From Thermoplasmatota archaeon (GTDB taxonomy: Archaea; Thermoplasmatota; Thermoplasmata; Halarchaeoplasmatales; Halarchaeoplasmataceae): a stretch of DNA of 36,927 bases. The stretch spans positions 1 to 36,927 of the forward strand of contig JAGXLF010000009.1 of NCBI GenBank assembly GCA_018334835.1, given 5' to 3'. A model generated the notes under the pieces. It had not been told where the DNA came from. It searched no databases and was given only the letters and a program-made list of their open reading frames with translations. The position numbers were made by a program, and so were the translations under genes. This document shows positions 16,731 through 26,417 of the stretch, one piece after another. The stretch's first letter is position 1. Each line of letters starts with the position of its first letter.

Positions 16731-16772
16731 GCAAAGACCCTAGTAGTAAAAACATCTAGACCCAAATTAAAG
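16731..16772 (+). pseudogene. Possible relic of a cupin 3' end (similar to 15208-15249)
   Basis: gcaaagaccctagtagtaaaaacatctagaccca vs gcaaagatcctggtagtaaaaacgcccaaaccca; translates as AKTLVVKTSRP vs AKILVVKTPKP. Confidence 0.4.
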
Positions 16773-16774
16773 AA

Positions 16775-17122
16775 TCAATCTCTTTCGTTGACCCATTCCA
16801 CAAGAGGTTTCAGCCTGTCATGTAGTTCCTTTCCATCTACTGTGAGAGTATAGCTGACTTTTGGAGGAGCAGATTCCTCTACATTCCTGTTCACTAAACC
16901 TTCTTCTCCCAATTCTTTCAATCTATCCGACAAAGACTTCGGACTTATACCGTTTAAAGTCCTCTGAAGTTCGTTGAATCTGTATCCTTCTTCATTTTCA
17001 CCTAAGTGACTGATTATGCAGATTGCCCACTTCTTTGATACGGTATCAATGATCCCTTCTACAGGGCACAGACATGTCTTTTCACAGCATTCCTCTTCTT
17101 TTTCCACCATTGACCTCACCAT
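16775..17122 (-). CDS. HxlR-family transcriptional regulator
   Basis: CPVEGIIDTVSKKWAICIISHLGENEEGYRFNELQRTLNGISPKSLSDRLKELGEEGLVNRNVEESAPPKVSYTLT. Confidence 0.9.
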   Translation of the reverse strand: MVRSMVEKEEECCEKTCLCPVEGIIDTVSKKWAICIISHLGENEEGYRFNELQRTLNGISPKSLSDRLKELGEEGLVNRNVEESAPPKVSYTLTVDGKELHDRLKPLVEWVNERD

Positions 17123-17284
17123 TCCCTATTAGATATCAGAAGCGGGTACTTATACTTTATTATTTAAAGTAAGATTATTTAATATATCAAAATACTTATC
17201 CTTAAGATCACTTAAAGATCAGTTTTTTCTGATTTTCAGACAGAAGATTTAATTATAATCCATTTTTTAGGTTTGATTGTAGAC

Positions 17285-17878
17285 ATGAATAGCGATGTCA
17301 AAGTTGTTCGGGACCCTGACGATGTAAAAATCGCTATCGAAGATACTAGGAGCGATATCCTCTCTCTCCTCAGGGTTAACGACATGACCATAACCCAGAT
17401 AGCAGAGAATCTGAACAAGGATCACTCAACTATCTACCGACACATAAAGAAACTCCAGGAAGCAGGATATGTGAAAGAGATATCTCAGATGAAAGACAAT
17501 CACATACCTAAAAAGGTGTATACTCGCACTGCAGACGCTTTTTTACTCTCCCCTACTTCGATCGACGGAGGCGAACCTTCAGAACTGATGATGGATTGGG
17601 AAATAGAGAATGCTAGGAAGATATTAGAGCTCTTGGAGATAATGGGTTATTCCGTAGATGCCGATGAAGAAGAGATGGTTGACATATTATCGAAGATATT
17701 CGTAGAGTTGAAAGAAAAAGTCTCGAAACCGATCGAAGAGGCTGAAGATGAGATAGGAGAACTTAGTTTCCCGCTTTTGATGAGATTTGAACTTTTGATG
17801 TTCCTTTTAGAAAAAAGGAAAAGCGAAGACATAGAAGAGAAATTCGAAAAATTGTTGACCAAGCTCGATATCGATTAG
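17285..17878 (+). CDS. ArsR-like winged-HTH transcriptional regulator
   Basis: RSDILSLLRVNDMTITQIAENLNKDHSTIYRHIKKLQEAGYVKE; ORF track start 17273, Met at 17285 also plausible. Confidence 0.75.
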   Translation: MNSDVKVVRDPDDVKIAIEDTRSDILSLLRVNDMTITQIAENLNKDHSTIYRHIKKLQEAGYVKEISQMKDNHIPKKVYTRTADAFLLSPTSIDGGEPSELMMDWEIENARKILELLEIMGYSVDADEEEMVDILSKIFVELKEKVSKPIEEAEDEIGELSFPLLMRFELLMFLLEKRKSEDIEEKFEKLLTKLDID

Positions 17879-17991
17879 AATAGACATACCACTATGGAAT
17901 TTCTAAGTACCTTTTCTAGAGCTGTAAAAGGAAAAATAAGAAAAACTAAGGTTTGAAAGGTGTTTAAGTTTCCCTGAAGTTTCGTCAATTT

Positions 17992-19302
17992 TCAATCGAT
18001 GAATTTGATATTCAAGTCGTGGGTCGAACACGAGATACAGGGATCATAGGCTCTAACAAGCATTGATAGCTGCTTCTCTACCTCTTCTTCAGGCTTTGAG
18101 ATGATATCGGGGACCATCTTTTCCATATCCAGCTGTATGTTTCCGTGGTTCTGATTAGTCGGTATCACACAATTCGCCTCGGTGCACTTACCATCTTTGT
18201 CGTAAGTATAGTCATGGAACAATATGCCTCTAGGGACTTCTACTGCCCCTATACCTCTACCAGCTTTTGGTTCAATATCCGGTGAATTGTATTCTTCCTG
18301 TTCTTCTAGACCTTCATCGAGTAGTTCCTCTATTAATCTGATGGAATCCTCGACGCTATGAACTACCTCAACAACTTGAGCAATAGTATTCATGAATGGA
18401 TTACACACCAGCGGATCGAAATCGAATTTTTCCGCGATATCTTTAGCCATCGGGCTTAACTGGCCATAATTGTTGTTAAGTCTTGCTAGAGCACCCACCA
18501 TATATGATTCGCGATTATTTTTAGTGTACTTAGCGGTAGACTGGGGCACCGTGTACTCATTAGTTATCTCTAGATACTCTTCTACTGGAGTTCTTCCAGT
18601 GTCAGAAGAACAGATGTCTCCATCATAGAGTGCAAATTCATCTTCATGAGTCAAAGAGATATATTCTGTCTCTCTCTCAAAAGCTGGAATCTTTGATTCT
18701 AGATCGTTCAACAGATTTGCCACGGCGGTCAAGTCATTGAATGAACCTTCAAGTTTGTTCTTCAGTTCCATAAGCTCATTTTCTGTTGGAATCTTTGAAA
18801 AACCCCCGGGGATCAACCTCTGTGGATGGGTGGTCCTACCAGTGATCACATCGGACATTTCATTCGCCAATCGATGAAGTCTAATTACTGTTTTGACCTC
18901 TTCTTCGTGAGTTTCTGTAAGGGGAACGACAGACTTAGAATCCATCAGATCAGGAAGTGCAAGATAGCCAACATGCAACACATGGCTCTGCATGTTCTCC
19001 CCGTGAAGAGCGAGCTTTCTAAGCTTTTTATCCTGCTCGGACACATCGATATCCATCGCATCTTCCGTGGCTTTCAGTGAAGCCAAAGTATGACCTATAG
19101 AACAGATCCCACATATCCTTGAAGTGACGTGGTGGAGTTCTGTCCAATCTCTATCTACAACTAATGATTCAAAAAATCTTGGGGCTTCCACGACCTGCCA
19201 TTCGCACTTCTCTATCTTTCCATTTCTGGCATTCACTTCTATATTACCGTGACCTTCAACTCTTGTCAAATATTCAACATCTATATCTACATCTTCACTC
19301 AT
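17992..19302 (-). CDS. hydA: [NiFe] hydrogenase large (alpha) subunit, group 3b-type
   Basis: RICGICSIGH (L1) and DPCISCSTH (L2) Ni-binding motifs; RVEGHG N-terminus; start chosen at MSEDVDI within ORF 17992..19341. Confidence 0.93.
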   Translation of the reverse strand: MSEDVDIDVEYLTRVEGHGNIEVNARNGKIEKCEWQVVEAPRFFESLVVDRDWTELHHVTSRICGICSIGHTLASLKATEDAMDIDVSEQDKKLRKLALHGENMQSHVLHVGYLALPDLMDSKSVVPLTETHEEEVKTVIRLHRLANEMSDVITGRTTHPQRLIPGGFSKIPTENELMELKNKLEGSFNDLTAVANLLNDLESKIPAFERETEYISLTHEDEFALYDGDICSSDTGRTPVEEYLEITNEYTVPQSTAKYTKNNRESYMVGALARLNNNYGQLSPMAKDIAEKFDFDPLVCNPFMNTIAQVVEVVHSVEDSIRLIEELLDEGLEEQEEYNSPDIEPKAGRGIGAVEVPRGILFHDYTYDKDGKCTEANCVIPTNQNHGNIQLDMEKMVPDIISKPEEEVEKQLSMLVRAYDPCISCSTHDLNIKFID

Positions 19303-20059
19303 CTTCTCTCGCCTCCTTCTGCCAGGTGAAATAGAGGTCAAATTTTTTCATGACCTCTTCAGCGGTCAATCCATATTCTTCTAGGACTTCTTCATGAGCC
19401 TCTTCGTTCGGATTGTCTATCATACCTCTGCATCCCCAACAGATAGTACCTTCATTGACACAGCAGGAATCGCATCCAGCTCTTGTCACTGGTCCGACAC
19501 AAAACTCGTCTCTTTCAAATGCGCATACGTTCTCGTTCAGTTTACATTCCACACAGACGGGATAATCCGGTATATTGGGTTCTCTACCCATCACGATAGA
19601 TTGAACTACATGTAGGAATTCCTCTCTATCTATAGGGCAACCGTGGACTTCATAATCTACGTCAACTACGGCCTTCGCGGGTTTGGCTTTTTCCCAAGCC
19701 TCGTAATGTTCTCTTTCGTCTCCATAAACTCTTTCCTGAACTTTTTCGAAATCCTGTGCATTCCTTATCGAGTTTATACCTCCAATAGTCGCGCATGCCC
19801 CGATAGCTACAACGATGTCGGCATTATTTCTTATCTCCTTCAACCTTTCTTCAGCGTGTGAATCCGTTATGGATCCTTCGATAAACGCGACGTCATAGTC
19901 ATCACTGTGTTCCGTCATAACCTCTCTAAAGCTTACGAGTTCCACTATATTCAGCAAGTCCAAAATTTTCTCTTCTAAATTAGCGACCTGTAATTGATCA
20001 CCTTCACATCCTGCGAAATCGAAGAATGCGGCTTTAGGTCTTTCTTCAGGTTTCATCAT
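19295..20059 (-). CDS. hydD: [NiFe] hydrogenase small (delta) subunit
   Basis: FAGCEGDQLQ, GACATIGGINSIRN, VHGCPIDREEF, multiple distal Cys (CVECKLNENVCAF, GCDSCCVNEGTICWGCRG). Confidence 0.92.
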   Translation of the reverse strand: MMKPEERPKAAFFDFAGCEGDQLQVANLEEKILDLLNIVELVSFREVMTEHSDDYDVAFIEGSITDSHAEERLKEIRNNADIVVAIGACATIGGINSIRNAQDFEKVQERVYGDEREHYEAWEKAKPAKAVVDVDYEVHGCPIDREEFLHVVQSIVMGREPNIPDYPVCVECKLNENVCAFERDEFCVGPVTRAGCDSCCVNEGTICWGCRGMIDNPNEEAHEEVLEEYGLTAEEVMKKFDLYFTWQKEAREDE

Positions 20060-20913
20060 AACGCCTCCTCAAAATCTTTTATGTTGTCATAATTGAAAAC
20101 AGGTCCATCCTGGCAGACGTATAACTCTTCTTTCTCACCGTTTATCTGGCAGTGACCACATTTGCCTACGCCGCATTTCATCCTCCTCTCTAAAGAAAGA
20201 TATATCCTCTCGTCAGGTACTTTCTTCTCCTTCAGTTCCTGCAGCACGAATCTATACATAATAGGAGGACCGCATACAACCGTATAACTGTTATCTAGAT
20301 CGATATCTATCCCTGGAATCAGAGTTGTGATCACACCCACGTTTCCTTCCCAGCAAACATCATCTGGGCACTCGTCCACAGTCTCCCTATAATCTATATT
20401 GTTCATATCTCTCCATTCTTCAACTTCGTCTTCATATAGGAGTTCACACGGCTTTCTACATCCATACAGTATCTTGATGTCTTCAAATTCTTCCCTATTA
20501 TCCAGCGAGTAGTTGATCAGTGACCGCAGAGGTGCTATACCGAGACCTCCAGCAATAAAGATCACGTCATGTCCTCTCAATTCTTCTACAGGGAATCCTT
20601 CGCCATAAGGCCCTCTAATGCCTATCTTATCCCCTTCTTTGAGGTTATGGATCACATTGGTGACATTGCCAACTTTTCTTATACATAACTCGAAACTGTT
20701 TCCTTCCTTAGTAGGTGACGAACTTATAGATATAGGGGCTTCACCCACTCCTGGGACTGAGACCTCGACGAATTGTCCGGGATCATGACCCAATTGCTCG
20801 CCACTGTCCAACTCTATCTCAAACAGCTTTTCCCTTTCGGCCATCTTCTCTACACTCAATATCGTGGCATTTTCAGGTAGATAGGGTGAATCTTTTTTAT
20901 TCATCTTTATCAC
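20056..20913 (-). CDS. hydG: Hydrogenase gamma subunit: FAD/NAD(P)-binding oxidoreductase with 2Fe-2S C-terminus
   Basis: RGPYGEGFPVEELRGHDVIFIAGGLGIAPLRSLI; MKCGVGKCGHCQINGEKEELYVCQDGPVF. Confidence 0.92.
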   Translation of the reverse strand: MIKMNKKDSPYLPENATILSVEKMAEREKLFEIELDSGEQLGHDPGQFVEVSVPGVGEAPISISSSPTKEGNSFELCIRKVGNVTNVIHNLKEGDKIGIRGPYGEGFPVEELRGHDVIFIAGGLGIAPLRSLINYSLDNREEFEDIKILYGCRKPCELLYEDEVEEWRDMNNIDYRETVDECPDDVCWEGNVGVITTLIPGIDIDLDNSYTVVCGPPIMYRFVLQELKEKKVPDERIYLSLERRMKCGVGKCGHCQINGEKEELYVCQDGPVFNYDNIKDFEEAL

Positions 20914-21937
20914 TCCATAATTTATTGAAGATATCAGTTGGATCCGCTATATCTGGAACACACTGAGACGAGCATCTCCCGCAGCCAACGCAGGCGATGT
21001 CTCCGAATCTATTATAGAGATATCTGCCTTTTCTCATGTATCTATGCCTGTACCTCTCGGCTCTCTCTTCTCTAAAGTTCTCCCCTCCTGCCACCTCTGC
21101 AAATGCTTCCAACATGCAGCCGTCCCACTGTCTCATCCTTTCTCCCTCTTCCAGCGAGATATCGCTAAAATCCTGAACATCGAAACAATAACAGGTCGGA
21201 CAGACGATATTACATGTTCCACAACTGTAACAGTCCTCTGCGTTTTCCTCCCAAAAATCCTCATCACCGTAATTCTCTGCAAGAAGCCAGGGCAAGTTTT
21301 GTGGTGAGAAATCCAGTTCCTTTTCAAATCCGTTCTGGATATTCTCCTCGATATTTTCAACTTCTTCCACTTCTTCTGGTTCTGCATCTCTCATCTCCAA
21401 AGATTCTCTTTCTAAAAGCTCTCTGCCTTTTGAAGTACCTATCTCGACCGCGTATCTGTCTCCTAGGTCTGTCAACATCAGATCGTATCCATCTTCGATG
21501 GTGGCGGTGCCCATGCTTCCTGCAAAGGACCATTCAGAAATCTGCTTCATATTGACACCGATCAAAACCGATTTCTCTCTTTTCTCTAAGTAATTATCGT
21601 CTTCTGGAGAATCAGCAAAAACCTTATCCATCTGTTTTATGGCTTCAAGATCATAAGGATGTATACCGATGATTATTCGAGGAACAACTTCATTGACTGC
21701 CTCCATCTCGATTCCTTCCCTAGTTTCATATTCAACCAAGGTTTCCCTTTGTGGCATGAAATACTTTTTCGGCGGTAGTATCGTTACGTCGTAATCCAAT
21801 TCTAGTTCTTCCGCATTCTCAAGTTTGTCGAACACATATTTGGAATCTTTTGATTTTACACCCACTACCTCTTTCTCGTTGTTTGCGATGAGTTCGTCAA
21901 CAAAATTTTCAAGATCCTCTTTTTTTATCACTTTCAT
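20897..21937 (-). CDS. hydB: Hydrogenase beta subunit, 4Fe-4S ferredoxin-type
   Basis: CYSCGTCNIVCPTCYCFD and CVGCGRCSSQCVPDI; MxQWDGCMLEAF. ORF track begins at 21976; MKVIKKED start preferred. Confidence 0.9.
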   Translation of the reverse strand: MKVIKKEDLENFVDELIANNEKEVVGVKSKDSKYVFDKLENAEELELDYDVTILPPKKYFMPQRETLVEYETREGIEMEAVNEVVPRIIIGIHPYDLEAIKQMDKVFADSPEDDNYLEKREKSVLIGVNMKQISEWSFAGSMGTATIEDGYDLMLTDLGDRYAVEIGTSKGRELLERESLEMRDAEPEEVEEVENIEENIQNGFEKELDFSPQNLPWLLAENYGDEDFWEENAEDCYSCGTCNIVCPTCYCFDVQDFSDISLEEGERMRQWDGCMLEAFAEVAGGENFREERAERYRHRYMRKGRYLYNRFGDIACVGCGRCSSQCVPDIADPTDIFNKLWSDKDE

Positions 21938-22158
21938 ATATCTCAACTCACTCTTGCGACCTTCTACTAGGGGCAATTAGAACGCATTTTTAAAACTTTC
22001 GTTGTTTTTTGATAGATTCTACCCAAAGTCTGAGAGGTCGTTATTGAACAGAGAAGCCGTGATTAAAATTTGTATGATATTATTGAATACGAAGTTGTCA
22101 AGGAAAAAAAAGAATTTAAGGGAAGACTGCCTTGCAGACCAAAAAAATTGATATTCTT

Positions 22159-22884
22159 TCATTCACCCTTCCGCCTGTGCCTGTTCTGATAGGACCTTAT
22201 AGCTCTCAAAAAATCTATCTTCCTGAACCCGGGCCAATACACGTCCGTAAAATAGAGTTCCGAATAGGCCGATTGCCAAAGTAAAAAGTTGGAGATCCTC
22301 TCTTCTCCACTGGTTCTTAGGATGAGATCAGGATCTGGAAAATTAGAAGTGTACAAGCTCTCTGCGAACACTTTCTCGTCGATATCCTTGATGTTTAGCC
22401 TACCTTCTTTAACATCTTTTGCTATCTTCTGTATTCCTTGTATGATCTCCTCTCTCCCTCCATAGCCCACAGCTACATTGAAAAAATAATTGTCGTAATC
22501 TTTTGTCTTTTTTTCGGCATACTTTATCGAATCCTTGACCTCTCTTGGCAATTTTTGTATATCACCTATAGCGTTTATCTTAATTTCGTTTTCGTGGATC
22601 CTATCGTCTTCAGCCGCCCTTTTGAACTCTTTATTAAAAAGATCCATCAAGTGCTGGACTTCGTTAGAATCACGTTTGAAGTTTTCTGTAGAAAAGGCAT
22701 AAACAGTCAATATTTTTATACCTATCTCTATACACCATTCTAACATATCATCTAATTTTTCTTTACCTTTAGTGTGACCCGACTCCTTTTCGAGACCAAG
22801 CTGCCTTGCAAATCTACGGTTACCATCCATTATAACCGCCACGTGAGTCGGCAAATCTTTTCCGTCCTTTATCTCTTTGAGCAA
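22159..22884 (-). CDS. uppS: cis-Prenyltransferase (undecaprenyl/polyprenyl diphosphate synthase)
   Basis: VAVIMDGNRRFARQLG, YAFSTENFKR, RTSGEERISNFLLWQSAYSELYFTDVYWPGF. Confidence 0.94.
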   Translation of the reverse strand: MLKEIKDGKDLPTHVAVIMDGNRRFARQLGLEKESGHTKGKEKLDDMLEWCIEIGIKILTVYAFSTENFKRDSNEVQHLMDLFNKEFKRAAEDDRIHENEIKINAIGDIQKLPREVKDSIKYAEKKTKDYDNYFFNVAVGYGGREEIIQGIQKIAKDVKEGRLNIKDIDEKVFAESLYTSNFPDPDLILRTSGEERISNFLLWQSAYSELYFTDVYWPGFRKIDFLRAIRSYQNRHRRKGE

Positions 22885-23100
22885 TTTTTTTTCATAAGCC
22901 TGATATGCCGTGTCAGATATGGTCTTGGAGATCTCACTAATCGCTAGTCACCAAACTAAAATTAGAGTCAAATCCTATAAAAAGATATTGGATGATTAGC
23001 TTAGGATCTAGTAGATATTAAGCGGTAAAGAAGCGGTTCCTTCTTAAAAACATCATAACCATTATATACAGATAGTATTATGGGAAACCAGGTGGTGTAA

Positions 23101-24177
23101 TTGGACCATAAAAAATTATATATTCCGGGACCGACGGAAGTAAGAAAGGAAATTATCGAGGCGATGAACGAGCCCATGTTCGGCCATCGAATGGAGAAGA
23201 TGACCGATCTCTATACTACTATTGTAGAAGATACTAAAGAATTCCTTGATACGGACAAACACGTGATCATATTGACCGCCTCGGGAACAGAGTTCATGGA
23301 GAGTTCTATATTAAATCTCGTTGACAATAAAGTACTCTGTTCTACCTGCGGAAGCTTCAGTGAAAGACAGGCTAACGTCGCAGAACGACTCGGAAAGGAT
23401 GTAGATAGGTTAGAATACGAGTGGGGGAAAGCAGTGAAGCCCGAAGATGTAAGAGAGGCTTTAGAAAAAGATGACTACGATGCGTTCACCTGTGTTATGA
23501 ATGAAACTTCAACTGGTGTAAGAAATCCGCTTGAGGAGATAGGCAAAGTGTTAGAAGATTATCCAGACACCTTTTTCATTGTCGATGCTATATCTGCACT
23601 GGGAGGCGATTACATAGATCTAGAGGATAGCAATATTGACGTCATATACACTTCTGTACAGAAGGCCTTTGCTATGCCGCCAGGACTTGCCGTATGTGTT
23701 GTAGATGACGATGCCTATCAGCACGAAAAGAAAAAAGATTCTTCCTCATGGTATGGCGGCTTCCAGAGGAGTATAGATTACTATAAAAGAAAGGGTCAGA
23801 CACATTCGACGCCGGCTGTATCACTGATGCTCGCTTATAGAAAGCAGATGAAGAACATGTTGGAAGAGGGACACAAACAGAGAGACAAGAGGCACAAAGA
23901 TATGGCGGAATATACAAGAGATTGGGCATACGAGCATTTCGATATGTTTCCAGAAGAAGGATACATGTCTCAGACCGTGAGCACGATAGAAAACACGCAG
24001 GGACTCAATATGGCCGAGACGATAAAAGAGGTCAACGAGAAGTACGATCTCGCCTTCGCTAACGGATACGGATCAAAGTTAAAAGAGAAGACCTTTAGAA
24101 TAGGACATATGGGAGAGCATAGGGTGGAAGATATCAAGGAGCTGACAGACGCTATAGAAGATGTCGCGGGATTGTGA
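23101..24177 (+). CDS. Class V aminotransferase (serine-pyruvate/alanine-glyoxylate type); TTG start
   Basis: LYIPGPTEVRKEI...GHRMEKM, DAISALGGDYIDLE, PLP-Lys region YTSVQKAFAMPPGLA. Confidence 0.9.
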   Translation: MDHKKLYIPGPTEVRKEIIEAMNEPMFGHRMEKMTDLYTTIVEDTKEFLDTDKHVIILTASGTEFMESSILNLVDNKVLCSTCGSFSERQANVAERLGKDVDRLEYEWGKAVKPEDVREALEKDDYDAFTCVMNETSTGVRNPLEEIGKVLEDYPDTFFIVDAISALGGDYIDLEDSNIDVIYTSVQKAFAMPPGLAVCVVDDDAYQHEKKKDSSSWYGGFQRSIDYYKRKGQTHSTPAVSLMLAYRKQMKNMLEEGHKQRDKRHKDMAEYTRDWAYEHFDMFPEEGYMSQTVSTIENTQGLNMAETIKEVNEKYDLAFANGYGSKLKEKTFRIGHMGEHRVEDIKELTDAIEDVAGL

Positions 24178-24182
24178 TAATC

Positions 24183-25088
24183 ATGGCAAAAAAAGTTTTG
24201 ATATGTAATCCTGTTGCGGAAGAAGCTGTGGAAATGTTAGAAGATGCGGGCCTAAAAGTAGATAAGGAATTCGGCATGTCTAAAGAGGAATTGACAGAAA
24301 AAGTTCCACCATATCACGGCATGGTCGTCAGGAGTTCTACCAAAGTTAGAGAGCCTACCATCGATGCGGCAGAGAATCTAGAAGTGATAGGAAGGCCTGG
24401 AATAGGACTCGATAACATAGATTTGGAATATGCTGAGGATAAAGGTATAGCTGTATACAACACTCCGACCGCCACCACTATCTCCGTAGCGGAACTCACT
24501 CTAACTCATATCCTCGCTTCCTATAGAGACATAGTCGCGGGGACTAATAGTCTCAGGAAAGGTGAATGGATAAAGAGTGAACTCGCTAGTAATGAGATAT
24601 ACGGCAAAAAATTGGGCATTATCGGTTACGGGAATATAGGTCAGACGGTCGGCGAAAAAGCTGACGCGTTAGGTATGGACGTTATAGCATACGATGTCAG
24701 AGATCTCGAAGAAACAGAACCGGCAGAGATGGTTGACTTGGACACCGTCCTGAAAGAAAGCGATGTTGTCACTATCCACGTCCCACATATGGAATCGACT
24801 CATCATCTGATCAGCGACGACGAATTCGAAAAGATGAAAGAGAACGCCGCTTTGGTCGACTGCTCTAGAGGCGGAGTCGTAGATGAAGATGCACTACATG
24901 AAGCTTTGAAGAACGAGGAGATCAGATTCGGCAGCAAGGACGTTTTCGAAGAAGAGCCTCCAGGTGAACACAGATTGTTCGAACTCGATAATTTCCACGC
25001 AACTCCCCACATAGGAGCACAGACCGAAGAAGGTCAGATCAGAGCCGGTACACAAGCTGCAGAGAAGATAATCGATGAACTCAAATAA
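24183..25088 (+). CDS. serA: D-3-phosphoglycerate dehydrogenase (short form, no ACT domain)
   Basis: GRPGIGLDNIDL, GIIGYGNIGQTVGEKA, VDCSRGGVVDEDAL, HATPHIGAQTEEGQ. Confidence 0.92.
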   Translation: MAKKVLICNPVAEEAVEMLEDAGLKVDKEFGMSKEELTEKVPPYHGMVVRSSTKVREPTIDAAENLEVIGRPGIGLDNIDLEYAEDKGIAVYNTPTATTISVAELTLTHILASYRDIVAGTNSLRKGEWIKSELASNEIYGKKLGIIGYGNIGQTVGEKADALGMDVIAYDVRDLEETEPAEMVDLDTVLKESDVVTIHVPHMESTHHLISDDEFEKMKENAALVDCSRGGVVDEDALHEALKNEEIRFGSKDVFEEEPPGEHRLFELDNFHATPHIGAQTEEGQIRAGTQAAEKIIDELK

Positions 25089-25131
25089 AAATCCTTTATT
25101 TTTTTAAACTCGTAAAATTTGAGGTGTTAAC

Positions 25132-26409
25132 ATGGTAGAATTGAGACCGTTCAAAGGAATCCAATACAATAAAGAAAAAGTTGAAGATATGGATAAAGTC
25201 ATAACTCAGCCTTACGACAAGATTTCTGACGAGATGCGTGAGAAGTATTACGAAAAGAGCGAATACAACTACTGTAAGCTGATACTCCCTAAGGAAGAGA
25301 ACAGATATGAAATATCGGCCCAGAGACTTAATGAGTGGATGCAAGAGAATGTTTTACAAAAAGAAGAAGAACCAGGCATCTACATTTATTACCAGGACTT
25401 CGAGGTGCTTGGAGAGAGATATACCAGGAAAGGATTTGTTTCCGCCGTAAAACTTCACCCCTTCAAGGAAGAGATCGTTTTACCTCACGAGGAGACTCAC
25501 AAGGGACCGAAAATCGACAGACTGAAGATGTTGAGGGCTACGGAGAAAAATCTAGAGGCGGGATTCATGTTGTACAGCGATGAGGAAAAAACTACGATAG
25601 ACATTTTCGATGAAATCACCAAAGAAGAACCACTTTATGAAGGAACGGATGATCTTGGAGTCCACAGTAAAGTTTGGAAGATCGAAGATAAAGAGAAGAT
25701 AGAAAAGGTACAAGAGGTACTTCAACATGAACAGATCGTCATCGCCGACGGACATCATCGCTATGAAACAGCGGTCAATTACAGGGATGAGATGAGGGAA
25801 AAAAATCCAGATTACCAGGATAACGAAGCTTTCAACTGGAGGATGACCTACATGGTTCCAGTGGAAGACCCCGGTCTAAAGATACTTCCGGGACATAGAT
25901 TACTACTTCAAGAAGAGATTAAAGACAAACATATCGAACAAATTGAGGATCATTTTGAAATAAGTGAACTAAGAGAAGGTGAAGAGGAAGAATTCCTTGA
26001 GGAAAATGATGATACCACCTCTTTTGTACTCTATGACGAGAACAGGATATTGGGACTCAGATTAAAAAATAGAGAAACGATAGAGAAATTCATGTCTGAA
26101 CATTACTCAGAAGATTATAAGAACCTGGATGTGGTTACGCTGAGAGATGTGATATTCGAAGGTATCATGGATCTGAAAGACCTTCATATCGATGAGGATA
26201 TCTCCTACGAGAGATGGGCTGAAGATGCCATGGAAAAAGTCGAGGATGACAAAGCGACAGTTGCTTTCCTAGTTAACGCGACGAGACCAGAAGAAGTTCT
26301 CAACGTGGCAAAAAATGGGGAAAGGATGCCGCAGAAATCTACGGATTTCTATCCCAAAATAGATTCTGGGTTCATGATGATGGACATACAGACCGGAGAG
26401 ACTCTTTAA
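25132..26409 (+). CDS. DUF1015 family protein
   Basis: 425 aa; LRPFKGIQYNKEKVEDMDKVITQPYDKI, IVIADGHHRYETAVNYRDEM; typical DUF1015. Confidence 0.88.
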   Translation: MVELRPFKGIQYNKEKVEDMDKVITQPYDKISDEMREKYYEKSEYNYCKLILPKEENRYEISAQRLNEWMQENVLQKEEEPGIYIYYQDFEVLGERYTRKGFVSAVKLHPFKEEIVLPHEETHKGPKIDRLKMLRATEKNLEAGFMLYSDEEKTTIDIFDEITKEEPLYEGTDDLGVHSKVWKIEDKEKIEKVQEVLQHEQIVIADGHHRYETAVNYRDEMREKNPDYQDNEAFNWRMTYMVPVEDPGLKILPGHRLLLQEEIKDKHIEQIEDHFEISELREGEEEEFLEENDDTTSFVLYDENRILGLRLKNRETIEKFMSEHYSEDYKNLDVVTLRDVIFEGIMDLKDLHIDEDISYERWAEDAMEKVEDDKATVAFLVNATRPEEVLNVAKNGERMPQKSTDFYPKIDSGFMMMDIQTGETL

Positions 26410-26417
26410 AAACCTCT

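Noticed and set aside
20897-20937. Third copy of the 21-bp leader (tttatcactccataattta)
   Set aside because: Only the SD-like TTATCAC portion is shared; the remainder diverges.
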